This document shows, piece by piece, positions 18,644 to 28,348 of a stretch of DNA of 64,000 bases. The stretch covers positions 2,232,001 to 2,296,000 of the forward strand of contig NZ_CP048020.1 of NCBI RefSeq assembly GCF_010365865.1, in the 5' to 3' direction. This DNA comes from Treponema vincentii. Lineage in GTDB: Bacteria; Spirochaetota; Spirochaetia; Treponematales; Treponemataceae. The number at the start of each line of letters is the position of its first letter. The first letter of the stretch is position 1. Both the position numbers and the translations under genes were made by a program. A model generated the notes under the pieces. That model did not search any database, was not told the DNA's origin, and saw only the letters and a program-made list of their open reading frames with translations.

Positions 18644-19522
18644 ATGGTCAATAAGATGAATACAGAAAGCGAAACAACAGTAAGTGTTCTTTATACTATT
18701 AAAAACCAGTATGGATCACTCAGTGAAAAAGAACGGCTCATTGCAGATTTTATTATCGAGCACAAAGGGGCTACTGTTGATCCAAGTATCACCGAGCTGG
18801 CAGCACAAATCGGTATCAGCGAGGCGACACTGGTACGGTTTGTTAAAAAGCTCGGTTATCAAGGCTATCAGAAATTCCGTATTGCGCTTGCCCGCGAAAG
18901 TGCTGCCGATAATGCGCATATTTTTGAAATAGCGGTTGACGGAGATGAGCAGGAAGAAGATGTTATCGACCGTATCTTTAAACATACCATACAGGCGCTC
19001 GAATCCAGCCGGAAACTCCTCGATAAAAAAGCCGTCATAAAAGCAGCGGAGCTTATGACAACTGCCCGACATTTGCTGCTGTTCGGATTCGGCGGTTCAA
19101 ATGTAAACGCCCGCGATGCTTATCATAAGCTGTTACGGACGGGGCTTGCATGTATGTACACTGATGAATTTCACATGCAGCTCATGCTCGCTTCACAGGC
19201 ATGCGCTGAGGATGTGGCATTGCTGTTTAGCCATTCGGGAAGAAATTATGATATTGTTGCGTTGGCAGAGGAGTTGAAAACACATAAATGCCCGATCGTT
19301 GTCATAACCAGTTATGACAACTCACCGCTTGCGCATTGTGCGGATATATTGCTGACGGTGAGTCCCGTACTCAATTCGGTTATTTCGGAATCGTTTTCGG
19401 ACAGTTTGGCGGTGGGTACGCTCATTAATGTGCTCTACGTTGAGGTCATGAATAGGCTGAAAGAAACCGGCTTACAGAACTTAGCAAAAATGCGCAGAGC
19501 AATTGCAGGGAGAAGAATATGA
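18644..19522 (+). CDS. RpiR-family regulator (HTH + SIS domain)
   Basis: This protein of about 292 residues has an N-terminal RpiR helix-turn-helix (ITELAAQIGISEATLVRFVK, about residues 45-64) and a C-terminal SIS sugar-phosphate-binding domain (LLFGFGGSNVNARDAYHKL; VALLFSHSGRNYDIVALAEE, key Ser in SHSG). RpiR proteins sense phosphosugars. The start is either 18644 (fits the promoter) or 18656. It overlaps gnd by 4 bp, so the two form an operon, and control of pentose-phosphate flux is a natural guess. It is divergent from the iron-type importer. Confidence 0.88.
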   Translation: MVNKMNTESETTVSVLYTIKNQYGSLSEKERLIADFIIEHKGATVDPSITELAAQIGISEATLVRFVKKLGYQGYQKFRIALARESAADNAHIFEIAVDGDEQEEDVIDRIFKHTIQALESSRKLLDKKAVIKAAELMTTARHLLLFGFGGSNVNARDAYHKLLRTGLACMYTDEFHMQLMLASQACAEDVALLFSHSGRNYDIVALAEELKTHKCPIVVITSYDNSPLAHCADILLTVSPVLNSVISESFSDSLAVGTLINVLYVEVMNRLKETGLQNLAKMRRAIAGRRI

Positions 19523-21007
19523 AAGCATCTATCGGTATTATCGGCCTTGCCGTTATGGGAGAAAATCTTGCATTAAATATGGAAAGCAAAGGTTACACTG
19601 TTGCGGTGTTTGATATTCGCCCTGAACGGCCGGATGAATTTGCCGGTTCAAAGGGTGCGGGAAAGCGGTTTATTCCTGCACACAGTCTGTCGGAATTGGC
19701 CGCTTCTCTTGAACGTCCCCGGAAAATCTTGATGATGATAAAGGCCGGAGAGCCTGTCGATCAGGTAATTCAAAGTCTACTGCCGATTTTAGGTGAAGGC
19801 GATGTTATTATTGACGGCGGTAATTCCAACTTTGCCGATACGGAGCGGCGTATAAAACAGGTTGAAGCAAAAGGAATCTTGTATATTGGGATGGGAGTTT
19901 CCGGCGGAGAAGAAGGTGCTCTGAACGGGCCGTCTCTTATGCCCGGCGGAAGCGCAGCCGCATGGCCGCTTGTACAACCGCTGCTGCAAACCATTGCCGC
20001 ACACATAGATACGAGCCCCTGTTGTAATTGGATTGGAACAGGCGGTGCAGGGCATTTTGTTAAAATGGTGCATAACGGGATTGAATACGGTGATATGCAG
20101 CTTATCTGCGAAATATACGACATTATGCGCAAAGTGCTCAAAATGCCTAACGAAGTGATGAGCACGGTTTTCTCCGATTGGGATAAAGGAGAACTCTGTT
20201 CGTATCTGATAGAAATCACTGCGAATATCCTCAACTACCACGATACGGACGGATCCTATTTAATCGACAAAATTGCAGATACAGCCGCACAAAAGGGAAC
20301 AGGTAAGTGGGCAGGTATGACGGCCTTATCCGAGAGTGTTCCCCTCACGTTGATTACCGAGTCGGTATATGCCCGCTGTTTAAGCAGTCAACGGACACAG
20401 CGGACGGAAACGTCGGAAGTATTCTCCGGTATACAAACAAAAGCACCGAATGCAGCAGGAATATCTGTTGCCGAACAGTCCGACACATCTGCCACCGGCA
20501 ATGAAGTCTTACGCATTTTGCATGATGCGCTTTACGCTGCTAAGATTATTTCCTATGCACAAGGATTCGAGTTGATTAAAACAGCGGATGAGCATCACAG
20601 CTGGGGAATCGATCTCGGAGAACTTGCACTTCTCTGGCGCGGAGGCTGCATTATTCGATCGGTGTTTTTGGAGAAAATCAGCGAGGCCTACATCCGCAAT
20701 AAAGATTTACAGAATTTAATTGCCGATCCCTATTTTAGCGGAGTTTTATGCCGTACGCAGCTTGCACTGCGGCAAGCGGTAACGTTCGCTGTTCTCAATG
20801 GAGTTCCTGTTCCGGCGCTTTCCGCAGCACTGGCATGGTTCGACGGTATACGCTGTACCCATCTTCCGGCAAATCTTTTTACAAGCGCAGCGCGACTACT
20901 TCGGTGCGCACACGTATGAACGCACCGATAAAGCTCCGGGTACATTTTTCCATACAAACTGGACAGGTTGCGGAGGAGAAACATCATCTACAAGCTATAC
21001 GGTGTAA
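19519..21007 (+). CDS. gnd: 6-phosphogluconate dehydrogenase, C-terminal frameshift
   Basis: This enzyme oxidises 6-phosphogluconate to ribulose 5-phosphate. It has the NADP site [35 protein letters not shown] and [19 protein letters not shown]. As written the frame ends at 20919 after 466 residues with an unrelated tail. The true C-terminus ([13 protein letters not shown] ... FFHTNWTG) continues in the next frame to 21007. Removing one T from the TTTTT run at 20876-20880 restores 495 residues. Either a mutation that removes the C-terminal tail reaching the partner subunit, or a sequencing error. About 25 extra residues follow [10 protein letters not shown] compared with typical Gnd. Confidence 0.9.
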
Positions 21008-21132
21008 AAAAGTAGAGACTTGTACACCGCTTCGATACTAAGACAAGCCAATTAACACACTTATTCCTACCGGCATCACCATGCGGCGACAGTAATGACA
21101 CACCTCAATACGAAAGAAACGGTTCCTTCCCC

Positions 21133-21795
21133 TTACCCGCGCCGTACACGGTCAAACCAAGTTTCGGGTTCCTTGTTCCATTCAAGCGCGATAGCGGCTT
21201 CTTCGGGGCTTAAATACTTTTCTTTTTGCAAGAGCTCAATTAAAACCGAAAAACGGGAAAGCGATTCAAAGGGGCAGTTTTCGTTTTTAAAATTGGCATC
21301 AGCTTGCGCAAATTGATAAGAAAAAATCGCTTTTAAACTCACTTCTGCGGCTCCGGCTGCACGTAAGGACTTCACCGCGCCGATGCTGCTCTTTCCTGTC
21401 GAGATTAAATCTTCGATAAGCGCTATCTTCTTACCCGCAACGGCTGCCCCTTCTATTGTGCTGCCAGTTCCGTGATCTTTCGGTGCGGAACGCACGTAGG
21501 CAAGCGGTTTGTTCAAGGCATTTGCAATGAAGGCCGCCCACGGAACTCCCGCCGTAGCAACGCCCGCAATCACATCGGTATCGGCAGGAATTAATTGTGT
21601 AAAGGCCTCCGTAATGAGGGTGCGCTGCTGAGGCCAACCTAAAAGAGAGCGGTTATCGCAATAGATAGGGCTGCGTATCCCCGAAGCAAAGGTGAAGGGC
21701 TCCGCAACGTTAATCTTGACGGCTTTTACCTCAAAGAGCGTGCGGGCAACCGCAATTTCTATTTCTTTTTTATCACGACAAATCGGATTACACAC
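21133..21795 (-). CDS. pyrE: orotate phosphoribosyltransferase
   Basis: This 220-residue enzyme joins orotate and PRPP to form OMP. The PRPP motif IALIEDLISTGKSS (about residues 121-134) and the flexible-loop Lys region AYVRSAPKDHGTG are clear, as is the N-terminal FTFASGIRSPIYCDNR. The start is a GTG at 21795, with GGAGG 10 nt upstream; no better in-frame ATG exists. It is the last gene of pyrBIKDFCE. Confidence 0.93.
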   Translation of the reverse strand: MCNPICRDKKEIEIAVARTLFEVKAVKINVAEPFTFASGIRSPIYCDNRSLLGWPQQRTLITEAFTQLIPADTDVIAGVATAGVPWAAFIANALNKPLAYVRSAPKDHGTGSTIEGAAVAGKKIALIEDLISTGKSSIGAVKSLRAAGAAEVSLKAIFSYQFAQADANFKNENCPFESLSRFSVLIELLQKEKYLSPEEAAIALEWNKEPETWFDRVRRG

Positions 21796-21810
21796 AGTAT
21801 TCCATCCTCC

Positions 21811-23091
21811 CTATGCCTGAAATACGAAACGTCCGGCGGGGCGTTCCCGTAAGTCGGCGGCGAAACGGCCGTCGCGGTAGACTATGTTGCCGTTTACAAT
21901 AGTCATATAATTTTTACCGATAAAGTTCCAGCCCTCAAAAGGAGACCACCCGCATTTCGATACTATGTCCTTTCGGCCGAGCTGCCAGTGTACCGCGGTG
22001 TCGGCAACGGTAATATCGGCATCGGCGCCTTTTGCAAGTACCCCCTTGCGCGTTAGCCCGAGGATTGCAGCAGGATTTTCACTCATCAGCTTTTGAAGCA
22101 GCGGCAGCGTGATATTTCCTTCCGCCGCCGCAGTGAGCATCAGCGCCAGCGAGGTTTCGGCGCCGGGGATGCCGAAAGTCAGCTGTGCCAGTTTTTCATC
22201 CAGCGTATGAGGCGCGTGATCGGTGCCGATGGTATCGACGTAGCCGTCCCGGACGGCCTGCATCAAAAATGCAGTATCGGATTGCGCTTTCAGTTCGGGC
22301 TTCATCCGCAACAGCATATCGGCTTCGGGGCTCGCTTCCCGCATACCGGTATGTAAAAAAAGATGATGAGGCGTTACTTCCGCATAGATGGGATGCTGCC
22401 GGTTATGTAATTCAGGATTTTGCTTCGCCTTGATGACCGTTCGCATCTCTTCTTCGGAAGAAATATGACAAATATACAGACCGTTCCCATAGCGGGCATT
22501 CAGCTCAATCGCCTTACCGATCATCTCCGCTTCGGCATGGACAAAGACCAAGCCGCCGGCCTTAAAAATTTCAGCCAGCAGAGCGGTGTCTTCAATCAGC
22601 ATAAGACCGGTGCTCACATTCATAAACACCTTCGTACTGCGCGCCTGACCGCTGCCGATAACGCGCCGGATTTCATCAATATTATTGTTTTTTGAAGCGC
22701 CGAAGTGGAAGCCGAAATTAACGGCTGAAACCCGCGCCGCCTGTGCAATTTTTTCCGCAAGCGCCTGAGCCGTTACCGTCGGCGGCTGCGTATTCGGCAT
22801 ATCAAAAAAAGTCGTTATGCCGCCTTTTGCACAAGCACGCGAACCGGTATAAAAATCTTCTTTATGGGTAAGCCCCGGATCTCTCATGTGGGTATGCAGG
22901 TCGATAATACCCGGCATAACGAGGCGACCTTCCAAATCAATTTCCTGCGAATCCTGTACGGCATCCCCCTCTTTTGAACAGCACTGACCGGATATACCCT
23001 GTTTGATGATGATATCTTCAATTATACCGCCGTTGATTACAAGGTCGATAATTTCGTTGCGGATGGTTTTCCCGTTTTTGAGTATGAGCAC
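21811..23091 (-). CDS. pyrC: dihydroorotase
   Basis: This 426-residue class I-type amidohydrolase closes carbamoyl aspartate to dihydroorotate. The zinc-binding DLHTHMRDPG (about residue 62), KVFMNVSTG (position of the metal-bridging Lys in related enzymes, here poorly conserved), ICHISS and GTDHAPHT are seen. The start is GTG at 23091 with GGAGG 8 nt upstream, located inside the end of pyrF, so the pair is translationally coupled. Confidence 0.92.
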   Translation of the reverse strand: MLILKNGKTIRNEIIDLVINGGIIEDIIIKQGISGQCCSKEGDAVQDSQEIDLEGRLVMPGIIDLHTHMRDPGLTHKEDFYTGSRACAKGGITTFFDMPNTQPPTVTAQALAEKIAQAARVSAVNFGFHFGASKNNNIDEIRRVIGSGQARSTKVFMNVSTGLMLIEDTALLAEIFKAGGLVFVHAEAEMIGKAIELNARYGNGLYICHISSEEEMRTVIKAKQNPELHNRQHPIYAEVTPHHLFLHTGMREASPEADMLLRMKPELKAQSDTAFLMQAVRDGYVDTIGTDHAPHTLDEKLAQLTFGIPGAETSLALMLTAAAEGNITLPLLQKLMSENPAAILGLTRKGVLAKGADADITVADTAVHWQLGRKDIVSKCGWSPFEGWNFIGKNYMTIVNGNIVYRDGRFAADLRERPAGRFVFQA

Positions 23092-23094
23092 CGT

Positions 23095-23862
23095 TTAGTC
23101 CTCCGTTGCCCGTCTAATCTCCTCCAAAACCGCATATACAGCCTGAACGGGATCGGGATGTTGGGTAATCGGTCGGCCGACCACCAAATAATCGGCACCG
23201 TTTTTTACCGCTTCGTAAGCAGTCATCACCCGCGCCTGATCTTCTTTGCGGTTTTGAGCATACGAGCCGCTTTGGGTAAAGGCTGGGCGGACTCCCGGAC
23301 ATACGGTAATGAAACTCTTACCGAAACGCTGTTTAATAGCGGCAGCCTCCTGCGCAGAACAGACAATACCCTGCAAACCGGCATTGCTGACAGCGGCAGC
23401 CATCGCTTCGACGGTTGTTTCGACATCGACGGCAGCTCCGTAGAATTGCTGTAAGTCTTGTGCGTTTAAATTGGTTAAGACCGTTACGCCGATGCAAATG
23501 CTCTGAGAGCCTTTTTCTTTGAGCATCTCGGCGACTGCCCGCATGGTTTTTTCGCTGTTGGAGCAATGTACGTTGAACATGAATACATTTTGCTCCGCCG
23601 CAAAAAGGCAGGCCTGTACAACCGTGTTGGTAATATCGTGGAACTTTAAATCCAAAAACACCTTTTGGTTTTTTCCGTGCAAGTAATCGACAATGGCTCC
23701 CTTCGTCCGTAAGAAAATTTCGAGCCCTGCCTTATACACCGTAACACTATTGCCGAGCTGCTCCACGAGGGCGGCTGCTTGGTCGAGTGTGTTATAGTCC
23801 AACGCAACAATCAATTTTTCGCGGACAGCGCTGCTGATGGTTCCGCATTGTGTTTTTTCCAT
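23095..23862 (-). CDS. pyrF: orotidine 5'-phosphate decarboxylase
   Basis: This 255-residue TIM barrel decarboxylates OMP to UMP. Catalytic tetrad region FLDLKFHDITNTV (Asp-x-Lys-x-x-Asp) lies near residue 68; substrate loops are ALDYNT at the start, VCPGVRP, and DYLVVGRPIT near the end. GGAGGAG precedes the ATG. It precedes pyrC by 3 nt. Confidence 0.94.
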   Translation of the reverse strand: MEKTQCGTISSAVREKLIVALDYNTLDQAAALVEQLGNSVTVYKAGLEIFLRTKGAIVDYLHGKNQKVFLDLKFHDITNTVVQACLFAAEQNVFMFNVHCSNSEKTMRAVAEMLKEKGSQSICIGVTVLTNLNAQDLQQFYGAAVDVETTVEAMAAAVSNAGLQGIVCSAQEAAAIKQRFGKSFITVCPGVRPAFTQSGSYAQNRKEDQARVMTAYEAVKNGADYLVVGRPITQHPDPVQAVYAVLEEIRRATED

Positions 23863-23930
23863 ATTGTAAAACTCCTCCGGGATGAGGGTATCTCAAAGCT
23901 GTTTGCTTTCGAGACTCCCCTACTCTCCTC

Positions 23931-24905
23931 TTATTGAACGGTATTGCGAACAGTACTGCGATGTTTGAGTTTGCTGCGGTATGCAGCGCCTCCGTCGGGA
24001 TGGCTGCGGCCGACCAAATCCGTAACGGCAGTTTGATGCCTTTCACAATACCGTTCAAGACCGTCAAGTATTTCTACCGCAGCGCAAGGATTATTAAAAA
24101 GACCGCAGCCGACCGCAACTGCCGAAGCGCCTGCAAGTATAAATTCGATTGCGTCCTCCGCAGTCCGTATACCGCCCATCCCGACGATCGGCAGCGACGT
24201 AACCTGCGACACCTGATAGACCATCCTGACCGCGATGGGCTTTACCGCAGGGCCGGACAGTCCGCCGAAAATATTGCCGAGCAGAGGCTTTTGGGTATTG
24301 ATGTCGATTGCCATACCGGAAACCGTGTTAATCAGCGACAAGGCATCCGCGCCTTGGGCCTCCGCGATGCGGGCAAAAACCGTAATGTCGGTAACGTTCG
24401 GCGACAGCTTCACAATGAGCGGTTTCCGGCTTGCCGCCCGTACCAGTGAGACCACCCGCTCCGTTTGCGCCGGATCGGTACCGAAAGCCATCCCTCCGTG
24501 CTTTACATTCGGGCAGGAAATATTGAGCTCTACGGCCGCGACTTCCGCGATGCCGTTCAGCCGGGCGGCAAGTTCCGCATATTCTTCTGCGGTTTTGCCG
24601 TTAATATTAATAATCAACGGGATGTGCAGCTGCGGAAGGATTTCCGGCAATACCCGCTGCACAAACTCATCATAGCCGACATTTTCCAAGCCGACGCAGT
24701 TGAGCATACCGGACGGCGTTTCTGCAATCCGCACCCCTGCATTACCGTCCCGCGGCTCAAGCGTTAACCCCTTCAGTACCGCCGCACCGAGTATATTCGG
24801 ATCAAAGAAATCCGCATAGTCGGTACCGTAGCCGAAACAGCCGCTCGCCGTCATCAACGGATTCGTTAAATGTAAACCTAAAAAATCCAAGGTAAGTTTG
24901 CTCAT
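23931..24905 (-). CDS. pyrD: dihydroorotate dehydrogenase, class 1B catalytic subunit
   Basis: This 324-residue FMN enzyme oxidises dihydroorotate to orotate and passes electrons to PyrK. TASGCFGYG at the N-terminus, NISCPNVKHGG with the class 1 catalytic Cys (in NISCPN), and VGMGGIRTAEDAIEFILAGASAVAVG are typical. Presence of pyrK next door identifies the NAD-dependent 1B heterotetramer. A small inverted repeat lies in the 68-nt gap to pyrF. Confidence 0.93.
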   Translation of the reverse strand: MSKLTLDFLGLHLTNPLMTASGCFGYGTDYADFFDPNILGAAVLKGLTLEPRDGNAGVRIAETPSGMLNCVGLENVGYDEFVQRVLPEILPQLHIPLIININGKTAEEYAELAARLNGIAEVAAVELNISCPNVKHGGMAFGTDPAQTERVVSLVRAASRKPLIVKLSPNVTDITVFARIAEAQGADALSLINTVSGMAIDINTQKPLLGNIFGGLSGPAVKPIAVRMVYQVSQVTSLPIVGMGGIRTAEDAIEFILAGASAVAVGCGLFNNPCAAVEILDGLERYCERHQTAVTDLVGRSHPDGGAAYRSKLKHRSTVRNTVQ

Positions 24906-24942
24906 ATCATTCTCTCAATTATCACGGCTCATTCTCTCATTG

Positions 24943-25782
24943 TTACGGCAATTCGTACGGAAACAAAAGCGAATCGAAAACAGGGCCGTCGGCGCATACT
25001 TTTTTCACCCCCGCAGCTGTTTGAATGGAACATCCCATACAGGCGCGCACACCGCAAGCCATACGGCGCTCAAGGGAAAGCTGACAGGGTAACTGCGCCG
25101 ACTGCGAAAACGCACGTATCTTATTCAGCATCGCAGTTGGCTCGCAGGCATAGATCATCGCAATGTCCGCAGCCGCCCCCCCGCTGCCACAATGTTTTTC
25201 AATATACGCTGAAAGTACGTCCGGTACAAACCCGTGAATACCGAGGCTGCCGTCATCGGTACAAAGGATGAGTTCAATATCCGCAGGCAGGGCAAAAAAA
25301 TCGATAAGTTCTTGAATATGCCGGTCGCGTCCTCCTGCAAAAAAAATAATGCGCGCTTCCGGCTGCCTGCTGCAAATCGCCCGTATCAGTTCAGGTAGCG
25401 GTGCAAGTCCTATGCCGCCTCCCGCGATAATATGACAGGAACCGGCGGAAGGAACCATAAAGCCGTTCCCCAAGGGGCCTTGAATAGCAAGGCTTTCACC
25501 GGCACGGTACTGCGTTAATTCTTGTGTGCCGGCGCCTATGGGGCGATATACAAAGCTCAAAGTACCCTGTTTCTCATCAAATGAATGCAGACTGATGGGA
25601 CGGGGTAAAATATGAGATTTATCGTGCAAACTGATCATGTAAAACTGTCCCGCACGGGGAAAATCGGAGCCTTCCATCATCCGCGGCCATCGGACGGTAA
25701 GACAGTAATAATCGGCTCCCGCATATTCATGGGAAACAATTTCGGTTTTTTCAAAATGCTTCTTTCCGCACCGGTGTTCCAT
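24943..25782 (-). CDS. pyrK: dihydroorotate dehydrogenase electron transfer subunit
   Basis: This 279-residue flavoprotein links PyrD to NAD. It has an FAD-binding segment (ILPRPISLHSF), an NAD-binding AGGGIGLAPLPELI stretch and a C-terminal 2Fe-2S cysteine set (CGVRACMGCSI ... KKVCADGPVF). It lies between pyrI and pyrD, 37 nt before pyrD. Confidence 0.93.
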   Translation of the reverse strand: MEHRCGKKHFEKTEIVSHEYAGADYYCLTVRWPRMMEGSDFPRAGQFYMISLHDKSHILPRPISLHSFDEKQGTLSFVYRPIGAGTQELTQYRAGESLAIQGPLGNGFMVPSAGSCHIIAGGGIGLAPLPELIRAICSRQPEARIIFFAGGRDRHIQELIDFFALPADIELILCTDDGSLGIHGFVPDVLSAYIEKHCGSGGAAADIAMIYACEPTAMLNKIRAFSQSAQLPCQLSLERRMACGVRACMGCSIQTAAGVKKVCADGPVFDSLLFPYELP

Positions 25783-25794
25783 ACCGCTTCTCCG

Positions 25795-26253
25795 CTAATT
25801 TAAATTAAGCTTAATGTCGGCGACCGGAATAACCCGTTCACAGTAAAAACACTTGTAGCAGTCCTGTCCATGCGAATGTACTTTTATAAACCGCGACGGT
25901 ACCGCTTCATTATTTGAAATACATTTAAAATTTTCGCAGTGCATAAGCGCTTCAATTTCATCAGGCAATTCAAGCGGTATTTTCTGTACAACCTTACTGT
26001 CTTTAATGATATTGACCGTCGCATGAGGCGCCAACAACGAAATTTTTTCCAGCTCCGATTTAGTCAATGTTTTATCGGCAATCTTAATCAGGCCTTTTTT
26101 ACTGTGCGCCTTGCTATGCAAATTAAAACCGACGGTTACCATGTCGGTATACTCTTTCAATTTCAGCATTTTGACGATCGCAAAGGTACGCTCCGGTGGT
26201 ATATGGTCAATCACTATTCCGTTTTCCAATGCAGTTATCTGTAATTCCATCAT
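25795..26253 (-). CDS. pyrI: aspartate carbamoyltransferase regulatory subunit
   Basis: This 152-residue subunit binds nucleotide effectors and pairs with PyrB. The N-terminal allosteric domain includes NGIVIDHIPP; the C-terminal zinc site is CENFKC followed by CYKCFYC. Its presence suggests an ATCase with feedback control by CTP/ATP as in enterobacteria. It is 65 nt after pyrB. Confidence 0.93.
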   Translation of the reverse strand: MMELQITALENGIVIDHIPPERTFAIVKMLKLKEYTDMVTVGFNLHSKAHSKKGLIKIADKTLTKSELEKISLLAPHATVNIIKDSKVVQKIPLELPDEIEALMHCENFKCISNNEAVPSRFIKVHSHGQDCYKCFYCERVIPVADIKLNLN

Positions 26254-26318
26254 TCAACTCCTTCTTGTAGTTCCGTTATTCGCACGGATGGTTTAATACC
26301 TCATTGCTTCTTGAGCTT

Positions 26319-27239
26319 TTATTGTTCTAGAGAGAGCATCATCATTGCCTGTCTAATCGGGATGCCGTTCCGCGCTTGCTCGAAATAACGCGCATATTTT
26401 GTAGTATCCAAATCCACATCGATTTCATTCACACGCGGCAGCGGATGCATGATAATCATATCATCTTTGCACTTCCCTTCTATATTGCCTCTATTGATGA
26501 TATAAATGCCTTTCACCTTTTCGTATTCTTCCGGATCGGGGAAACGTTCGCGCTGAATGCGGGTCATATAAAATACATCGAGCTTATCTAAGCAGCCGGT
26601 AAAGTTTTCTTCTACATAGTAGGTAACCCCTGCATCATCCAAATCGTCAAGCAGATATTGCGGCATAGCAAGGTTTGACGGAGAAACAAAGTAGATAACC
26701 GGATGAAAATGCTTGAGAGCTTTAGCCAACGAATGAACGGTACGCCCGTATTTTAAATCGCCGGTAAAAGCAATGTAAAGATTTTCCAGAGTACCTTTTT
26801 CTTTCATAATGGTATACAAATCGAGAAGCGTTTGGCTCGGGTGCTGGTTTGATCCATCACCGCCGTTTAACACCGGCTTATGCGAAACGGAAGCAGCAAG
26901 GCGCGCCGCTCCGTCCATCGGATGGCGAATAACAATGATGTCCGAATAGGATTCCACCATGCGTATGGTGTCCGAAAAGGACTCCCCTTTTTTAACCGAT
27001 GAATGTTCCGTATCGAAATAGAGGATATTTGCGCCGAGCCGCATCGCAGCCGACTCAAATGACAGTTTTGTTCGCGTGCTCGGTTCATAAAACATAGTTG
27101 CAACAATCTTGCCGTGCATCAGCGAAAGTTTTTCCTCATCGGACATTTTTTCTATTGCTTCCGCCTTTTTCAAAATGAGCAGAATTTCTTCTGCGGTGAA
27201 ATCATTCATTGAAATGATATCCTTCTTCCCGTTTATCAT
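26319..27239 (-). CDS. pyrB: aspartate carbamoyltransferase catalytic subunit
   Basis: This 306-residue enzyme makes carbamoyl aspartate, the first committed pyrimidine step. Carbamoyl phosphate motif EPSTRTKLSFESA (about residue 53), HPMDGAARL, and the aspartate loop HPLPRVNEID are clear. GAGGAGG precedes the ATG. It heads the pyrBIKDFCE operon. A terminator hairpin just upstream and a leader peptide suggest attenuation. Confidence 0.95.
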   Translation of the reverse strand: MINGKKDIISMNDFTAEEILLILKKAEAIEKMSDEEKLSLMHGKIVATMFYEPSTRTKLSFESAAMRLGANILYFDTEHSSVKKGESFSDTIRMVESYSDIIVIRHPMDGAARLAASVSHKPVLNGGDGSNQHPSQTLLDLYTIMKEKGTLENLYIAFTGDLKYGRTVHSLAKALKHFHPVIYFVSPSNLAMPQYLLDDLDDAGVTYYVEENFTGCLDKLDVFYMTRIQRERFPDPEEYEKVKGIYIINRGNIEGKCKDDMIIMHPLPRVNEIDVDLDTTKYARYFEQARNGIPIRQAMMMLSLEQ

Positions 27240-27254
27240 AGAACCTCCTCAAGC

Positions 27255-27296
27255 AAAAAAAAAGGATACTGTCTTCATTTAGAAAACAGTATCCTT
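27255..27296 (-). terminator. pyr operon attenuator terminator
   Basis: On the minus strand AAGGATACTGT (27296-27286) pairs with ACAGTATCCTT (27272-27262), followed by a T run, ending 16 nt before the pyrB start. It lies between promoter region and first gene, so readthrough must be regulated. Confidence 0.85.
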
Positions 27297-27407
27297 ATCG
27301 GTTACGGTAATAATGCTTACCGGCAGTTGAAAGAGTGAACCCCTGCGGATTATACCCCCGAATGGTACACAAGGATTATACTGGTGTTGCCGTAAGCGCT
27401 TTGTCAT
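27279..27407 (-). CDS. putative pyr leader peptide (42 residues)
   Basis: An ATG at 27407, preceded by GAAAGAGG, opens 42 codons that end with TAA at 27279, inside the loop of the attenuator hairpin. The peptide begins MTKRLRQHQYNPC and ends TDKDTVF; it resembles no known protein. A ribosome finishing this frame would cover the terminator stem, the logic of E. coli pyrL-pyrBI attenuation. The start region (GGCAATAATG ... GCTTACGG) can also pair with CCGGTAAGC ... ATTATTACC further on, giving an alternative RNA fold. The frame and stop position are seen; function is inference. Confidence 0.6.
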   Translation of the reverse strand: MTKRLRQHQYNPCVPFGGIIRRGSLFQLPVSIITVTDKDTVF

Positions 27408-27483
27408 TATTGCCTCTTTCAATTTAAATTGCAGGTTTATAACAGTATTGAATTTTCTTCGGATGACAGCCTTGGATGATACA

Positions 27484-27512
27484 TTGACATATTTACAGCC
27501 TTAAAGTATGCT
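27484..27512 (+). promoter_or_regulatory. promoter of the GIN-domain lipoprotein gene
   Basis: TTGACA (27484-27489), 17-nt spacer, TATGCT (27507-27512). GAGG lies before the ATG at 27547. Confidence 0.6.
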
Positions 27513-27546
27513 AAAAACCACAAATTTTATCAATTGAGGGGTTGTG

Positions 27547-28302
27547 ATGAACAGGACAAAAAACAATATAACCAGTATCGTATACATTACCGTTATCGTA
27601 TTGCTTTTGTTTGCCACCGGCGGCTGCCCGGGGTCGCTCATCCCTATTCGCGGGAACGGGAACATAACACAACAGAACTTTCCACTGAATGATTTTAAGA
27701 CCGTTTCCGTCAGCGGCGACTGGACTGTCGAGATAACACAGAACGTAACATTTTCCGTTACCGTAGATGCCGATAGAAATCTTTTTGACTATTTAGATAT
27801 ACGAGTCGATGGTAATCATAACCTCCATATCGGCTTCAAAAAAGGGTACGCTATAAGCAACGCCCACTGCAAAGCTTCAATTAAGATGCCGATTTTAGAG
27901 CGGTTAACAACTTCCGATTCGATTACCGGGGAGATTAACTTATTTAATAATATGTCAGGAAAAGCAATGTCGATTGCTATTTCAGGATCAGGCAATATTA
28001 CCGCAAACAACATTAAGGTAAAAAACTTAGCCTTGGAAATATCCGGTTCGGGTGATTTTAAAGCGACAGGGGAAGCTCAAACGTTTACGGGAAGTATTTC
28101 CGGTTCCGGCAATATTAAAGCTGTCGACTTAAAAACCAAAGAGGCGAATATTTCCATTTCCGGCTCAGGCTCTGCAGAAGTATGGGTTACAGACTCTTTA
28201 ACAGCCGATATCAGTGGGAGTGGCAGTGTTCTTTATAAAGGCAACCCCGCCAATGTTATCCCAGATATCAGTGGCACCGGCAGCGTAGCCCCTCTTCCGT
28301 AG
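27547..28302 (+). CDS. DUF2807 (GIN-domain) putative lipoprotein
   Basis: This 251-residue protein has an N-terminal hydrophobic signal ending in a Cys (LLFATGGC) and then a head GIN domain: a right-handed beta-helix-like fold made of repeated SGSG turns (ISGSGNI, ISGSGDF, ISGSGSA, ISGSGSV spaced every 20-25 residues). Likely anchored in the membrane and exposed to the periplasm. Function of the family is unknown. It is divergent from the pyr operon with its own promoter. Confidence 0.85.
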   Translation: MNRTKNNITSIVYITVIVLLLFATGGCPGSLIPIRGNGNITQQNFPLNDFKTVSVSGDWTVEITQNVTFSVTVDADRNLFDYLDIRVDGNHNLHIGFKKGYAISNAHCKASIKMPILERLTTSDSITGEINLFNNMSGKAMSIAISGSGNITANNIKVKNLALEISGSGDFKATGEAQTFTGSISGSGNIKAVDLKTKEANISISGSGSAEVWVTDSLTADISGSGSVLYKGNPANVIPDISGTGSVAPLP

Positions 28303-28348
28303 AATGCGCCCGCGTCCGTTATTCTGAAGCATTGCCGGTATACATACC

